A program made the translations under genes and the position numbers. From Paenibacillus sp. JJ-223 (GTDB lineage Bacteria; Bacillota; Bacilli; Paenibacillales; Paenibacillaceae): DNA of 64,000 nucleotides. The notes below the pieces were generated by a model. That model did no database searches, was not told where the DNA came from, and saw nothing but the letters and a program-made list of their open reading frames with translations. Position 1 is the first letter of the stretch. Each line of letters starts with the position of its first letter. The stretch lies in contig NZ_CAKMMP010000009.1 of the NCBI RefSeq assembly GCF_927798175.1, forward strand, positions 186,001 to 250,000. The letters run 5' to 3'. Of the stretch, positions 18,038 to 26,450 are shown in pieces.

Positions 18038-18128
18038 GCCGGATGAGGGGAATCGGTTATTCATCGTTGCGGAAATTTCATGGGATTAATCAAAATATAC
18101 GGATGCACGCAACCATGAGCATGATCGA

Positions 18129-18157
18129 AAGGGCGGACCTGTAAACAGGCCGCCCTT
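18129..18157. terminator. Bidirectional terminator
   Basis: The stem AAGGGCGG / CCGCCCTT with an inner CCTG / CAGG lies between the convergent kinase-like gene and adhA. T-rich sequence follows on the plus side, and it is close to the adhA stop on the minus side. Confidence 0.8.
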
Positions 18158-18175
18158 CCATTTTAGCTATACAAC

Positions 18176-19216
18176 TTACAGCGTAGCGACGTCAATGACG
18201 AAGCGATAACGAACATCGCTGCGCAGCACGCGCTCGTACGCTTCGTCTACCTGATCGGCGGAAATGACTTCGATCTGCGGCACGACGCCATGTTCTGCGG
18301 AGAAATCAAGCATTTCCTGGGTTTCGGCGATGCCGCCGACGAGGGAACCGGCAATGCTGCGTCTGCCCATAATCAGCGAAAATACGCTGAATTGATTCGG
18401 CTCGGCAGGCGCACCCACATTAACCATCGTGCCGTCGATGCGCAGCAGTGACAGATAAGCATCCACATTGAGGTTGGCCGATACGGTGTTCAGGATCAGG
18501 TCAAAGCGGCCCGCGAGCGTCTTGAACGTTTCCGCATCGCCGGTAGCATAATAGTGGTCTGCGCCAAAGCGGAGTGCTTCGTCTTTCTTGTCCATGGAGC
18601 GGCTCAGCACAGTAACCTCGGCCCCAAGCGCGTGCGCGTATTGGATCGCCATGTGGCCCAATCCGCCCATGCCGACGATGGCTACTTTTTTGCCAGGGCC
18701 TGCATTCCAATGTTTCAATGGGGAATAGGTCGTGATGCCTGCGCACAACAAGGGACTTGCCACATCGAGGCCGAGGCTGTCCGGAATGCGAACGACAAAT
18801 CCTTCTTTGACGACGATTTTTTGGCTGTAACCGCCGTATGTCGGGTTTCCGTCATAATCCAGGTTGTTATAGGTTTGTACCACGCCTTTGGTGCAGTATT
18901 GCTCGTCTCCATTCAAGCAGTATTCGCACTCACCGCAAGAATCCACGAAGCAGCCAACGCCAACGCGGTCGCCGACTTTGAACTTGGATACTTCCGATCC
19001 TACAGCTTCGACGATACCGGCAATTTCGTGGCCAGGGACCATCGGGAAGATGCCGCCGCCCCATTCGTCGTAGGCGCTATGGATGTCCGAATGGCAGATG
19101 CCGCTGTATTTGATATCGATCAGAATATCTTGCGGACGCAGGTCTCTGCGCTCGATCGTCGTTCTTTCGAATTTGGCTTTTGCGCTTGGTGCGCTCAATA
19201 CTTTGGTCTGACACAT
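18176..19216 (-). CDS. adhA: Zinc-dependent NADP alcohol dehydrogenase (AdhA)
   Basis: A 346-residue medium-chain dehydrogenase of the cinnamyl-alcohol-dehydrogenase group that reduces aldehydes to alcohols. Catalytic zinc ligands are Cys41 (GICHSDIH), His63 (VPGHEIAG) and a Cys in PLLCAGIT; the structural zinc is held by Cys94, 97, 100 and 108 ([15 protein letters not shown]). The Rossmann motif is [13 protein letters not shown]. The protein closely matches what I recall of Bacillus subtilis AdhA, and the same neighbours (a CMD protein and a MerR regulator) occur there. It is the second gene of a minus-strand operon after the CMD gene, so it is likely induced by reactive aldehydes through AdhR. 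Confidence 0.92.
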   Translation of the reverse strand: MCQTKVLSAPSAKAKFERTTIERRDLRPQDILIDIKYSGICHSDIHSAYDEWGGGIFPMVPGHEIAGIVEAVGSEVSKFKVGDRVGVGCFVDSCGECEYCLNGDEQYCTKGVVQTYNNLDYDGNPTYGGYSQKIVVKEGFVVRIPDSLGLDVASPLLCAGITTYSPLKHWNAGPGKKVAIVGMGGLGHMAIQYAHALGAEVTVLSRSMDKKDEALRFGADHYYATGDAETFKTLAGRFDLILNTVSANLNVDAYLSLLRIDGTMVNVGAPAEPNQFSVFSLIMGRRSIAGSLVGGIAETQEMLDFSAEHGVVPQIEVISADQVDEAYERVLRSDVRYRFVIDVATL

Positions 19217-19289
19217 GATTCAAAACTCCTTTGTTTATTTATTTTTAGTGAGAGTTTTATAAAATAGAGAGTGTTGCTGCAGATGCTCA

Positions 19290-19637
19290 TTAGGCATTGC
19301 GATCCGCGTTCTCTTGCTCCGTGTTAAAAATTTCCTGGGCAATGTTGAACGAAGACCAGGCTTTCGGCCAGCCGACATAGAAGGAAAGATGCGTGATGAT
19401 TTCACTGATTTCCTCTTTCGTCACGCCGTTTGTTTTTGCTCTATGAAGATGAGGAGTCAATTGTTCGAAGCTGCCTCCGGCAATCAATGCAGCAATCGTA
19501 ATCATGCTGCGGTCGCGAGGGGAGAGTTCTTGTTCCCTGGACCATACTTGACCAAAAAGGACGTCGTCGTTCAGTTCGGCGAATTTGGGTGCGAAGCCGC
19601 CCAGCAGATCCCGTCCGGCTGTTTGCTTTTCCGCCAT
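19290..19637 (-). CDS. Carboxymuconolactone decarboxylase-family protein (YraC-like)
   Basis: A 115-residue all-helical protein of the CMD/AhpD-like superfamily. The conserved core (SPRDRSMITIAALIAGG; LHRAKTNGVTKEEISEIITH; FYVGWPKAW) is present. It lacks the CxxC of AhpD, so a peroxidase role is unlikely, and it belongs with the gamma-CMD group. It is the first gene of the operon with adhA, with AGGAGG ahead of ATG 19637 and a MerR-type promoter at 19678-19708. In Bacillus subtilis the equivalent gene is part of the formaldehyde/methylglyoxal response; its reaction is not known. Confidence 0.85.
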   Translation of the reverse strand: MAEKQTAGRDLLGGFAPKFAELNDDVLFGQVWSREQELSPRDRSMITIAALIAGGSFEQLTPHLHRAKTNGVTKEEISEIITHLSFYVGWPKAWSSFNIAQEIFNTEQENADRNA

Positions 19638-19677
19638 ATCGATCAGCCTCCTATCGTTTTTTTCAGGCGCAAGATGC

Positions 19678-19708
19678 AGTATAGACCTTCAAGTCCACTT
19701 GAAGGCAA
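19678..19708 (-). promoter_or_regulatory. MerR-type promoter with AdhR operator for the CMD-adhA operon
   Basis: On the minus strand, TTGCCT (19708-19703) and TATACT (19683-19678) are separated by 19 bases, the over-long spacing typical of MerR-activated promoters. The spacer carries the perfect inverted repeat CCTTCAAGT / ACTTGAAGG at 19686-19705. The same half-sites lie at the adhR promoter on the other strand. Confidence 0.8.
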
Positions 19709-19745
19709 GAGGGGATTTAATTTTTTTTAGTTGGATGCATATCTC

Positions 19746-19776
19746 TTGACTTCAAGTTAACTTTAAGTGATAAGTT
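19746..19776 (+). promoter_or_regulatory. MerR-type promoter with AdhR operator for adhR
   Basis: TTGACT (19746) and a weak TAAGTT (19771) are separated by 19 bases, and the spacer holds the near-palindrome CTTCAAGTTAACTTTAAG. This supports autoregulation of adhR by the same protein that controls the divergent operon. Confidence 0.75.
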
Positions 19777-19805
19777 AAAACGACGAAGATTAATGGGGTG
19801 AATCA

Positions 19806-20222
19806 ATGAATATAACGAAAGTGGCAGAGCAATTCGATTTGACGTCGGCAACGCTTCGATATTACGAGCAGGTCGGGTTGATTCCGCCGGTACGTCGGAA
19901 AGAGAACGGGGTCCGCGATTATACGGAAGAGGATATCAAGTGGGTGGAATTCATCAAATGCATGCGGAGCGCAGGGTTGACCATCGAAGCGCTGATCGAA
20001 TATACCTCATTGTTCATGAAAGGGGACCATACCCTTGAGGATCGCAAAAAAATCCTTATCGACGAACGCACGAAACTGGCAGCCAAGCAGCGGGAAATCG
20101 AGGAGACCATTCGCAGACTGGATCTGAAAATCGATGATTATGATGGAATATTGTCCGCTTGCGAAGCAGAACTCGATACAGATCGGATCGCCGAATCCAA
20201 GGAAACAAGAACGGGCAATTGA
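19806..20222 (+). CDS. adhR: MerR/NmlR-family aldehyde-responsive regulator (AdhR)
   Basis: A 138-residue MerR protein: winged HTH with FDLTSATLRYYEQVGLIPP at residues 10-28 and the dimer coiled coil at ~80-120. Cys52 (FIKCMRSAGL) is at the position of the thiol used by Bacillus subtilis AdhR to sense formaldehyde and methylglyoxal. It is divergent from the CMD-adhA operon, and both promoters have 19-base spacers with the same CTTCAAGT-type inverted repeat. Together this is a self-contained aldehyde-stress switch: sensor, reductase and helper protein. Assignment to AdhR rests on Cys52, size and gene context. Confidence 0.88.
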   Translation: MNITKVAEQFDLTSATLRYYEQVGLIPPVRRKENGVRDYTEEDIKWVEFIKCMRSAGLTIEALIEYTSLFMKGDHTLEDRKKILIDERTKLAAKQREIEETIRRLDLKIDDYDGILSACEAELDTDRIAESKETRTGN

Positions 20223-20253
20223 ATATCTGCATTACCGCTTGAACATCAAAGAA

Positions 20254-20298
20254 GAGCGAATCACACCGTAAAGGGTACGGGATGATTTCGCTCTTTTT
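20254..20298. terminator. Bidirectional terminator
   Basis: A stem GAGCGAATCA...CCGTA pairs with TACGG...TGATTTCGCTC, followed by TTTTT on plus. It separates the convergent adhR and AraC genes; the minus side begins within a few bases of the AraC stop. Confidence 0.85.
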
Positions 20299-21167
20299 CA
20301 TTTCAAATATTGTTTGCGGAATTGCAGCGGCGAAAGTCCGAATTCACGTTTGAAACAGGAGGAGAAATAGGGGGAGTAACGAAACCCGACTTCCTCGGCG
20401 ACCCGGTCAATGGACCAGTCGGTCGTGACCAGGAGACGTTTGGCCCGTTCCAGCCGATACTGCTGCAGATAGTCCGACGGCGTGCAGCCGTATCTCGCTT
20501 TCATGCAGCGAACGATATAGTTCGGATGAAAATGCAGGGCCGACGCGATCGCTTCATTGGTGATTTTCTCGCGATAATGGGCCTGAAGGTATGCCGCAGT
20601 CCGTTCCGCCAGTCGGGAAGCCACCGAATCCGTTCGACCAAAGCTCCCTTCTTCGAGCAAGCCGAGCAATTCGCCAAGCAGCTGCTGTTCCTGCCAAAAG
20701 GAGAGGGAGGGCGGTTGGGCCAGCAATTGCTCCACCATCCCCAACACCGTCCGCGGGTCAGGCAAATGCATGTATTTCGGCAGCCGCAGCGTGTAAGGGT
20801 TAATGAATGGCCTGGTTGAGTAGGGGGATGGACTGCTCTCCGTTTGCTCTGCCGGAAATGCATCCCGTTTGGGTGCATGCTCAAAGTGAACCCAATAAAA
20901 AACGGTATCCCGCTCACAGGGCCTGACAGGATAGTGTTCTGCATCTGGCAGCAGCAGGAGCATGTCTCCCTCCGTGAGCGTCCATTGCGATCCATTCTCG
21001 CCGATGTACATCTCTCCACGGACAATAATCAATAAATCATACGCTCCAATATGACTGCGGTGGGGATGCTGATCCCCGATGGTGTACTCTGTCCGGCCTG
21101 ATCCCAAATAATAGGGGAGCGGGGGCATCCGAAGCTCAATCATGGTGTTTTCGTCCAGAACGTTCAC
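20298..21167 (-). CDS. AraC-family regulator with cupin sensor
   Basis: A 289-residue protein. An N-terminal cupin-like sugar-sensing domain (~20-130; HPHRSHIGAYDLLIIVRGEM) is followed by a two-HTH AraC domain (~190-285) ending with VAEEVGFRYSPYFSSCFKRE. The start is GTG 21167, with AAAGGGG close by. It is divergent from the GH127 arabinofuranosidase gene (117 bp between starts) and probably switches that locus on when a sugar, perhaps L-arabinose or a beta-arabino-oligosaccharide, is bound. A YesMN pair lies in the same locus, so control may be layered. Confidence 0.87.
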   Translation of the reverse strand: MNVLDENTMIELRMPPLPYYLGSGRTEYTIGDQHPHRSHIGAYDLLIIVRGEMYIGENGSQWTLTEGDMLLLLPDAEHYPVRPCERDTVFYWVHFEHAPKRDAFPAEQTESSPSPYSTRPFINPYTLRLPKYMHLPDPRTVLGMVEQLLAQPPSLSFWQEQQLLGELLGLLEEGSFGRTDSVASRLAERTAAYLQAHYREKITNEAIASALHFHPNYIVRCMKARYGCTPSDYLQQYRLERAKRLLVTTDWSIDRVAEEVGFRYSPYFSSCFKREFGLSPLQFRKQYLK

Positions 21168-21284
21168 ACCCCTTTGCCTGTGTTATATTTTATAGAAATT
21201 GGTTCATTCCATTGCTATTAAGTGAGTAATACCAAGCATATAATGGAGTTCGTAAAGAGTCAATTTATATAGGAGGTACGTTTG

Positions 21285-23228
21285 ATGCAGACAACACAGG
21301 TTCACATCCGGGACCAATTTTGGGAGGGCTATTCCGCGCTGGTACGTCAAACGGTCATTCCATATCAATGGGAAGCGCTGAATGACCGCATTGAAGGGGC
21401 GGAGCCGAGCTACGCCATCCGAAACTTCCGAATCGCTGCCGGTCTGGAACAGGGCGAATTCGGGGGATGGGTGTTTCAGGACAGCGACTTATATAAATGG
21501 TTGGAAGCGGTTGCTTATTCGCTGCGGAGCCATCCTGATCCTGATTTGGAGAACATCGCGGACGAAGCCATTGATCTGATCGGTCAGGCGCAGCGCGATA
21601 ATGGGTACATCAATACTTATTTTACGATCAAGGAGCCGGGCAAAGAGTGGACCAACCTGTACGAGGCCCATGAGCTGTACTGCGCGGGACATCTGATCGA
21701 AGCCGCAGTGGCTTATGCCGAAGCGACGGGCAAAAGGAAGCTGCTTGACATTGCATGCCGTTTCGCCGACTTGATCGATACGCTTTTCGGCACAGGGGAG
21801 AATCAGATGCGAGCGTATTGCGGACACCAGGAGATCGAACTGGCACTGGTCAAGCTGTACCATGCGACCGGAGAGCAGCGTTATTTGAAATTGAGCCAAT
21901 ATTTCATCGATGAGCGGGGCAGCAGCCCGAGTTATTTCGTCCAGGAATGGGAACGGCGCGGCAGAACGGGGCTCTGGTCGCAAGGTTCGCCCAATCTGGA
22001 GATGTACCAATCGCATCTGCCGGTGCGCGAGCAAACGGCTGCGGTCGGACACTCTGTGCGTGCCGTTTATATGTATACGGCCATGGCCGATTTGGCTCGT
22101 TTAACGAGGGATGACAGTTTGCGAGCGGCATGCGAACGGCTGTGGGCCAATACCACCCGTAAACAGATGTACATTACGGGCGGCGTTGGCGCGACGCATC
22201 TGGGCGAGGCGTTCACCTTCGATTATGATCTGCCCAATGACGCGGTGTACGCGGAGACTTGCGCATCCATCGGACTGATTTTCTGGGCGCGCCGGATGCT
22301 TCGCCTGGAAGCGAAAAGCGAATATGCGGACGTGATGGAACGTGCGCTGTACAACAACGTGCTTGGCAGCATGTCCAAGGACGGCAAACATTTTTTCTAC
22401 GTCAACCCGCTTGAGGTATGGCCGGAGGCCAGCAAACGCAATCCGGACAAGCATCATGTGAAACCGGTCCGCCAAAAATGGTTCGGCTGCTCCTGCTGCC
22501 CGCCGAACGTGGCCCGTTTGCTCAGCTCGCTGAACGATTATATTTATGATGTGTCTGCGGAGGAGAACGCGGTTCACGTTCATCTGTACATTGGCAGCAC
22601 GGTGCAATTTACGTCGGCCGAAGGCAGGGAAGTCACGCTTCGTCAGCATTCCGAGCTCCCATGGAACGGCAAAGTTGACTTCAACGTCTCGCTTGCTCCA
22701 GGAAGCGCAGACGGCACGGACTTTACGCTGGCGCTGCGGATTCCGAACTGGTTCCAGAGCGGGAAGCCTGTTCTGCGAGTAAATGGCGAAGTGCAGGCAT
22801 ATATGGTGAACAACGGTTATGCTCATATCCGCCGTCTCTGGTCGGAAGGAGATGCGCTGGAGTGGCTGCTGCCGATGGAAACGCAGTTGATCGAAGCTCA
22901 TCCGCAAATTCGGGCTGACGCCGGTAAAGCTGCCATTCAGCGCGGACCGCTCGTATACTGCGTGGAAGAGGCGGATAACGGAGCACCGCTTGCCTCGTTA
23001 TCCATTGCCGAGGCAGCCAACTTGACGGAGCGCGAAGCCCCGCATCTGCTCGGCGGTTGTGTTGTGGTGGAGGGTGACGGATTGACCGCCGACGCATCCG
23101 CATGGCCGGAGGATCAGCCGTACCTGCCGATTCGCAAACCCCGCACGCCGGTACGCTTTACGGCGATTCCTTATTACTTATGGGGGAACCGTGAACCTGG
23201 TGAAATGAGCGTCTGGCTGCGCCATTGA
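21285..23228 (+). CDS. GH127 beta-L-arabinofuranosidase
   Basis: A 647-residue intracellular glycosidase of family GH127 (old DUF1680), which releases L-arabinose from beta-linked arabinofuranosides such as plant hydroxyproline-rich glycans. The unusual zinc-cysteine active site is present: Glu324 and Cys326 (YAETCASIG) plus Cys404-Cys405 (GCSCCPPN), matching the Glu/Cys/Cys-Cys zinc ligands and cysteine nucleophile known for HypBA1. There is no signal peptide, so substrate must be imported, plausibly by the LplABC-type transporter four genes downstream. A TTG lies just before ATG 21285, but AGGAGGT is best spaced for the ATG. No L-arabinose catabolic genes are in the window. Confidence 0.92.
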   Translation: MQTTQVHIRDQFWEGYSALVRQTVIPYQWEALNDRIEGAEPSYAIRNFRIAAGLEQGEFGGWVFQDSDLYKWLEAVAYSLRSHPDPDLENIADEAIDLIGQAQRDNGYINTYFTIKEPGKEWTNLYEAHELYCAGHLIEAAVAYAEATGKRKLLDIACRFADLIDTLFGTGENQMRAYCGHQEIELALVKLYHATGEQRYLKLSQYFIDERGSSPSYFVQEWERRGRTGLWSQGSPNLEMYQSHLPVREQTAAVGHSVRAVYMYTAMADLARLTRDDSLRAACERLWANTTRKQMYITGGVGATHLGEAFTFDYDLPNDAVYAETCASIGLIFWARRMLRLEAKSEYADVMERALYNNVLGSMSKDGKHFFYVNPLEVWPEASKRNPDKHHVKPVRQKWFGCSCCPPNVARLLSSLNDYIYDVSAEENAVHVHLYIGSTVQFTSAEGREVTLRQHSELPWNGKVDFNVSLAPGSADGTDFTLALRIPNWFQSGKPVLRVNGEVQAYMVNNGYAHIRRLWSEGDALEWLLPMETQLIEAHPQIRADAGKAAIQRGPLVYCVEEADNGAPLASLSIAEAANLTEREAPHLLGGCVVVEGDGLTADASAWPEDQPYLPIRKPRTPVRFTAIPYYLWGNREPGEMSVWLRH

Positions 23229-23391
23229 TGCAGAGATGGAGGTATCAGCGCAACCCCCCGTTTTCAAGGCGTTGTACTGTTGCCCGACCATAATGTGCGG
23301 TTTCATTCTTGCAGGACAGAAGGTCCCTCTGTACTACCGGGGGCCTTCCGTCATGCCCTGCATGTTGAAACGCGGAAGCGGAGTTGAATGC

Positions 23392-25152
23392 ATGGATAGA
23401 GAACATGTACAAAAGTCCCGTATCGAACGAATTACGCTAAAAAATCGGATTCTTCTGCTTTTTGCCGCCGTGGCCCTCATCCCCTTCCTCTTATCCTGCT
23501 ACCTATCCTACAATACGATCAATTCCATTCTCACGACCAAATTGCAATCCGGCATCCAGAGCAATCTGAAACAGGTGACCCTTTCTTTGGAAAACACGCT
23601 CAGCAACCTGAACCATGTTTCCCAGCAGCTCGCCTTCGAAGGAAGCATCGGCAAACAGCTGGAACAGCTTATGATTGCAGATCAACCCTATGACCGCAGT
23701 TATTTAACCGACCAGATCAAATACCAGCTGAACCTGATTGCGTTCACCAATCCCAATATCGGGTTAAGCATGTACTATTTTCGCGAAGACGGGAACGTTC
23801 TCTTTGAAACGATGGGGGTAAAGGATTCATTTGATCCGGATCAGCTGCCAATTATGGCCGAATATTACGGAATCACGTATTTTGGGCCTCATATCAGCAA
23901 TGACCGATTTAACGATCAATATGTTCTTTCCGCGCTGCGAAAGGTGGATTTGCCCGAACGGGGCGATGCCTATGTATACATTGAAAGCGGGTTTAACCTG
24001 ACGCAAAGCATTCTTGACCTGGATGATGTCAGCAAAAACACAGCTCATCTTATTTTGGATAATCATGGACGTGTCTCGTACAGCGAGTTAAGGGATGTAT
24101 TTCCCGAAAACGCGGCGTTTCCGGCTTCGGACAATCCTTCGCTTACTGCGGCAGCTTCAGGGATCACTTCGGGCTATTATTGGTACAGGCAATTCAGCAA
24201 CCAGGGATGGAGCGTGGTTTCCCTTATCTCCAAAGCGGATTACGACCAGGAGAAAAACCGCTGGGTGATGCAGATGGTCCTGTTAACCGTGCTGTTTGCA
24301 GCAGTCAGCTTGGCCATCGGCTGGTTGTTGTGGAAAATGGTATATCGGCCATTGTCCCAATTCCACCGGGAGATGAAGCAGATGCTGAACAGCAACTTCA
24401 ACGTGGTGGACGCCAACTCGCGCATACCGGAATTTGAAATGCTGCTGACACAGTTCGGGCGGATGAAGTCCCACATTGCAAGATTGTATTCCGAGGTCGA
24501 ACTCAAAGAGAAGCGCAGGGCGGATCTGGAAATCGAGAAGCTGCTGTACCAGATCAATCCGCATTTCCTGATGAATACGCTGGATACTGCCCATTGGCTG
24601 GCTGTCATGAATGGTCAAGAGGAGATTGACCGACTCGTCACTTCGCTGAACAAGCTGCTCTATTACAATTTGCGCAAAGGCGGCCAGAGCTCTACCATCC
24701 GGGAGGAGATCGATTCGCTCAGGCAGTATTTGATCTTGCAGCAGATTCGCTATAATTTTCAATTTGATGTTTGCATACACATCGATGACGAACTGCTTAA
24801 CGTATCGGTACCGAGGTTCATTTTGCAGCCGCTCGTTGAAAATTCGCTGTACCATGGGCTGGATGACAAGGGAAGGATCGAAGTGGAAGTAAGCAGGCAC
24901 AACGGCTGGCTTGAAATCTCGATTAGGGACAACGGCAGAGGCATCTCCGAAGAAAAGATCAAAGTACTGCTGGAACAGGAGCAGGTCGAACGACATCGGG
25001 TTGGCATGGGCATCGGCATGAATTATGTCAAACGTATGCTGGAGTCTTATTATGAAGGCCATGCCAGCCTGATCGTCACCAGTGAGCCGGGGAAGGGAAC
25101 CCGGATCGTCATTGGGCTGCCGATTCAATGCAAAGGGGAGGAACCATCATGA
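23392..25152 (+). CDS. YesM-type sensor histidine kinase
   Basis: A 586-residue membrane kinase: one N-terminal helix (ILLLFAAVALIPFLLSCYL), a large extracellular domain of about 250 residues, a second helix (VLLTVLFAAVSLAIGWLLW), a short HAMP-like linker, then the LytS/YesM-type His_kinase box with His391 in QINPHFLMNTL and an ATPase domain (LVENSLYHGL; DNGRGI; GIGMNYVKRML). The start at 23392 follows GGAG; earlier in-frame ATGs would add an unlikely tail over a hairpin. It overlaps its response regulator by four bases. These pairs usually sense extracellular oligosaccharides and switch on adjacent ABC importers. Confidence 0.92.
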   Translation: MDREHVQKSRIERITLKNRILLLFAAVALIPFLLSCYLSYNTINSILTTKLQSGIQSNLKQVTLSLENTLSNLNHVSQQLAFEGSIGKQLEQLMIADQPYDRSYLTDQIKYQLNLIAFTNPNIGLSMYYFREDGNVLFETMGVKDSFDPDQLPIMAEYYGITYFGPHISNDRFNDQYVLSALRKVDLPERGDAYVYIESGFNLTQSILDLDDVSKNTAHLILDNHGRVSYSELRDVFPENAAFPASDNPSLTAAASGITSGYYWYRQFSNQGWSVVSLISKADYDQEKNRWVMQMVLLTVLFAAVSLAIGWLLWKMVYRPLSQFHREMKQMLNSNFNVVDANSRIPEFEMLLTQFGRMKSHIARLYSEVELKEKRRADLEIEKLLYQINPHFLMNTLDTAHWLAVMNGQEEIDRLVTSLNKLLYYNLRKGGQSSTIREEIDSLRQYLILQQIRYNFQFDVCIHIDDELLNVSVPRFILQPLVENSLYHGLDDKGRIEVEVSRHNGWLEISIRDNGRGISEEKIKVLLEQEQVERHRVGMGIGMNYVKRMLESYYEGHASLIVTSEPGKGTRIVIGLPIQCKGEEPS

Positions 25153-26288
25153 TCAACGTGCTGATCGTCGATGACGATCAATTGGTGCGCAAAGGGCTCA
25201 TGCTCGCGATGCCTTGGGATGCTTTTGAAATGAAGGTGATTGGCGAAGCAGGGAACGGGGAGAAGGCACTTGAATTTTTATCGGAGAACCGCGTGGATTT
25301 GTTGATTACCGATCTGGCCATGCCCGTCATGTCAGGGATCGAGTTAATCCGTGCCGCGCGCAAGCAATACCCGGATTTGCCAATTGCGGTTCTGACGCTG
25401 CATCAGGATTTCGAATACATTCAGGAAGCGCTGCGTCTGGGCGCCATTGATTACATTGCCAAAGTGCAGTTGGAGAAGGAACGGTTCGAAGAAGTGCTTG
25501 GACGCATTCATGACCGTATTCAGGCTGACAGGCGTAAACGCTCCAACGACGATATTGCATCGGAATCCGGTAAGGATGCACTGTTTTACGGAGAGCTTGA
25601 AAGAGGCGGTGCACAATCACTGAACGAATCGAATGGCGAACGGGAGCAGACCGGAGCAACTTTGGTTGAGGCGGAGGATGGAGGCATAAAGGACAAGCTG
25701 CACTCGTTTCGCTGGGTTCATGATGAGCGATATATGAATGAAATGCTGCAAGAATTGAGGCTTATGCAATTGCCCGTGCCCCGGTTGATGCAGTTGCTTT
25801 ACGGCGTCACGGTAGACTGGAACCGCATATTCAAAACCATTGTACAAACAGAAATGATCACGCCCGTTCATTTTGCCTCCTGGCAAGACGTGGTGGAATG
25901 GATGGCGGAATTTCGCGCAGCAGCACTTGGTTTATCGGGGGGCCAGTATCTCCGCAAAGAGGTAAGCAGCAGCATCTTGACTGCCGTCAAAATCGTACAT
26001 GACGAGTTACACAAACCTTTGTTCGCCAGCGATGTCTCGAAGCGCGTTAATCTCAGCCGCAGTTATTTCAATCAATGCTTCAAGGAAATGGTCGGTTATT
26101 CTTTTAATGAATATCTGCGCAAAATCCGGATCGATAAGGCACGGGATTTCTTGACTCAAACCGCCAAACCGATTGTCTGGATTGCGGAGCATACGGGTTA
26201 TGCCGACGAGAAGTACTTCAGCCGGATCTTCCGTGAGCAGGTGGGCATGCTGCCGAGCGAATACCGGAATGCGCCAAGACGAGGGTAG
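25149..26288 (+). CDS. YesN-type AraC response regulator
   Basis: A 379-residue regulator with an N-terminal receiver domain (acidic pocket VDDDQ, phospho-acceptor Asp55 in LLITDLAMP), a variable middle of ~140 residues, and a C-terminal AraC double HTH (VNLSRSYFNQCFKEMVGYSF; ADEKYFSRIFREQVG). The start ATG overlaps the kinase stop, so the pair is coupled. The natural target is the importer operon that starts at 26451. A consensus cre site lies between them. Confidence 0.92.
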   Translation: MINVLIVDDDQLVRKGLMLAMPWDAFEMKVIGEAGNGEKALEFLSENRVDLLITDLAMPVMSGIELIRAARKQYPDLPIAVLTLHQDFEYIQEALRLGAIDYIAKVQLEKERFEEVLGRIHDRIQADRRKRSNDDIASESGKDALFYGELERGGAQSLNESNGEREQTGATLVEAEDGGIKDKLHSFRWVHDERYMNEMLQELRLMQLPVPRLMQLLYGVTVDWNRIFKTIVQTEMITPVHFASWQDVVEWMAEFRAAALGLSGGQYLRKEVSSSILTAVKIVHDELHKPLFASDVSKRVNLSRSYFNQCFKEMVGYSFNEYLRKIRIDKARDFLTQTAKPIVWIAEHTGYADEKYFSRIFREQVGMLPSEYRNAPRRG

Positions 26289-26318
26289 ACGGATGGAGCT
26301 TGGGTGGGATAAATGAAT

Positions 26319-26332
26319 TGTAAGCGTTAACA
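26319..26332 (+). promoter_or_regulatory. cre site (CcpA operator), full consensus
   Basis: TGTAAGCGTTAACA matches the cre consensus TGWAANCGNTNWCA at all fourteen positions. It lies upstream of the substrate-binding protein gene at 26451, so the importer should be repressed when a preferred sugar is present, in addition to YesMN activation. Confidence 0.85.
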
Positions 26333-26450
26333 AAATCGGACGTTTCACCTCCTGTTTCTCGTTCGGTTCTCTATCTATCGATGTTTCAGGCTCGTGTTAT
26401 ATTGTTGGTGCTGGACGCGAATGACATTCCAATAAAGGGGGAGCATCCAT

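Noticed and set aside
19290-19637. AhpD-like alkylhydroperoxidase
   Set aside because: The CxxC pair needed for AhpD activity is missing, so the general CMD-family call is used.
23319-23349. GAAGGTCCC / GGGGGCCTTC hairpin between GH127 and the sensor kinase
   Set aside because: The stem is interrupted and there is no T tract, so I did not call a terminator; it may still influence read-through.
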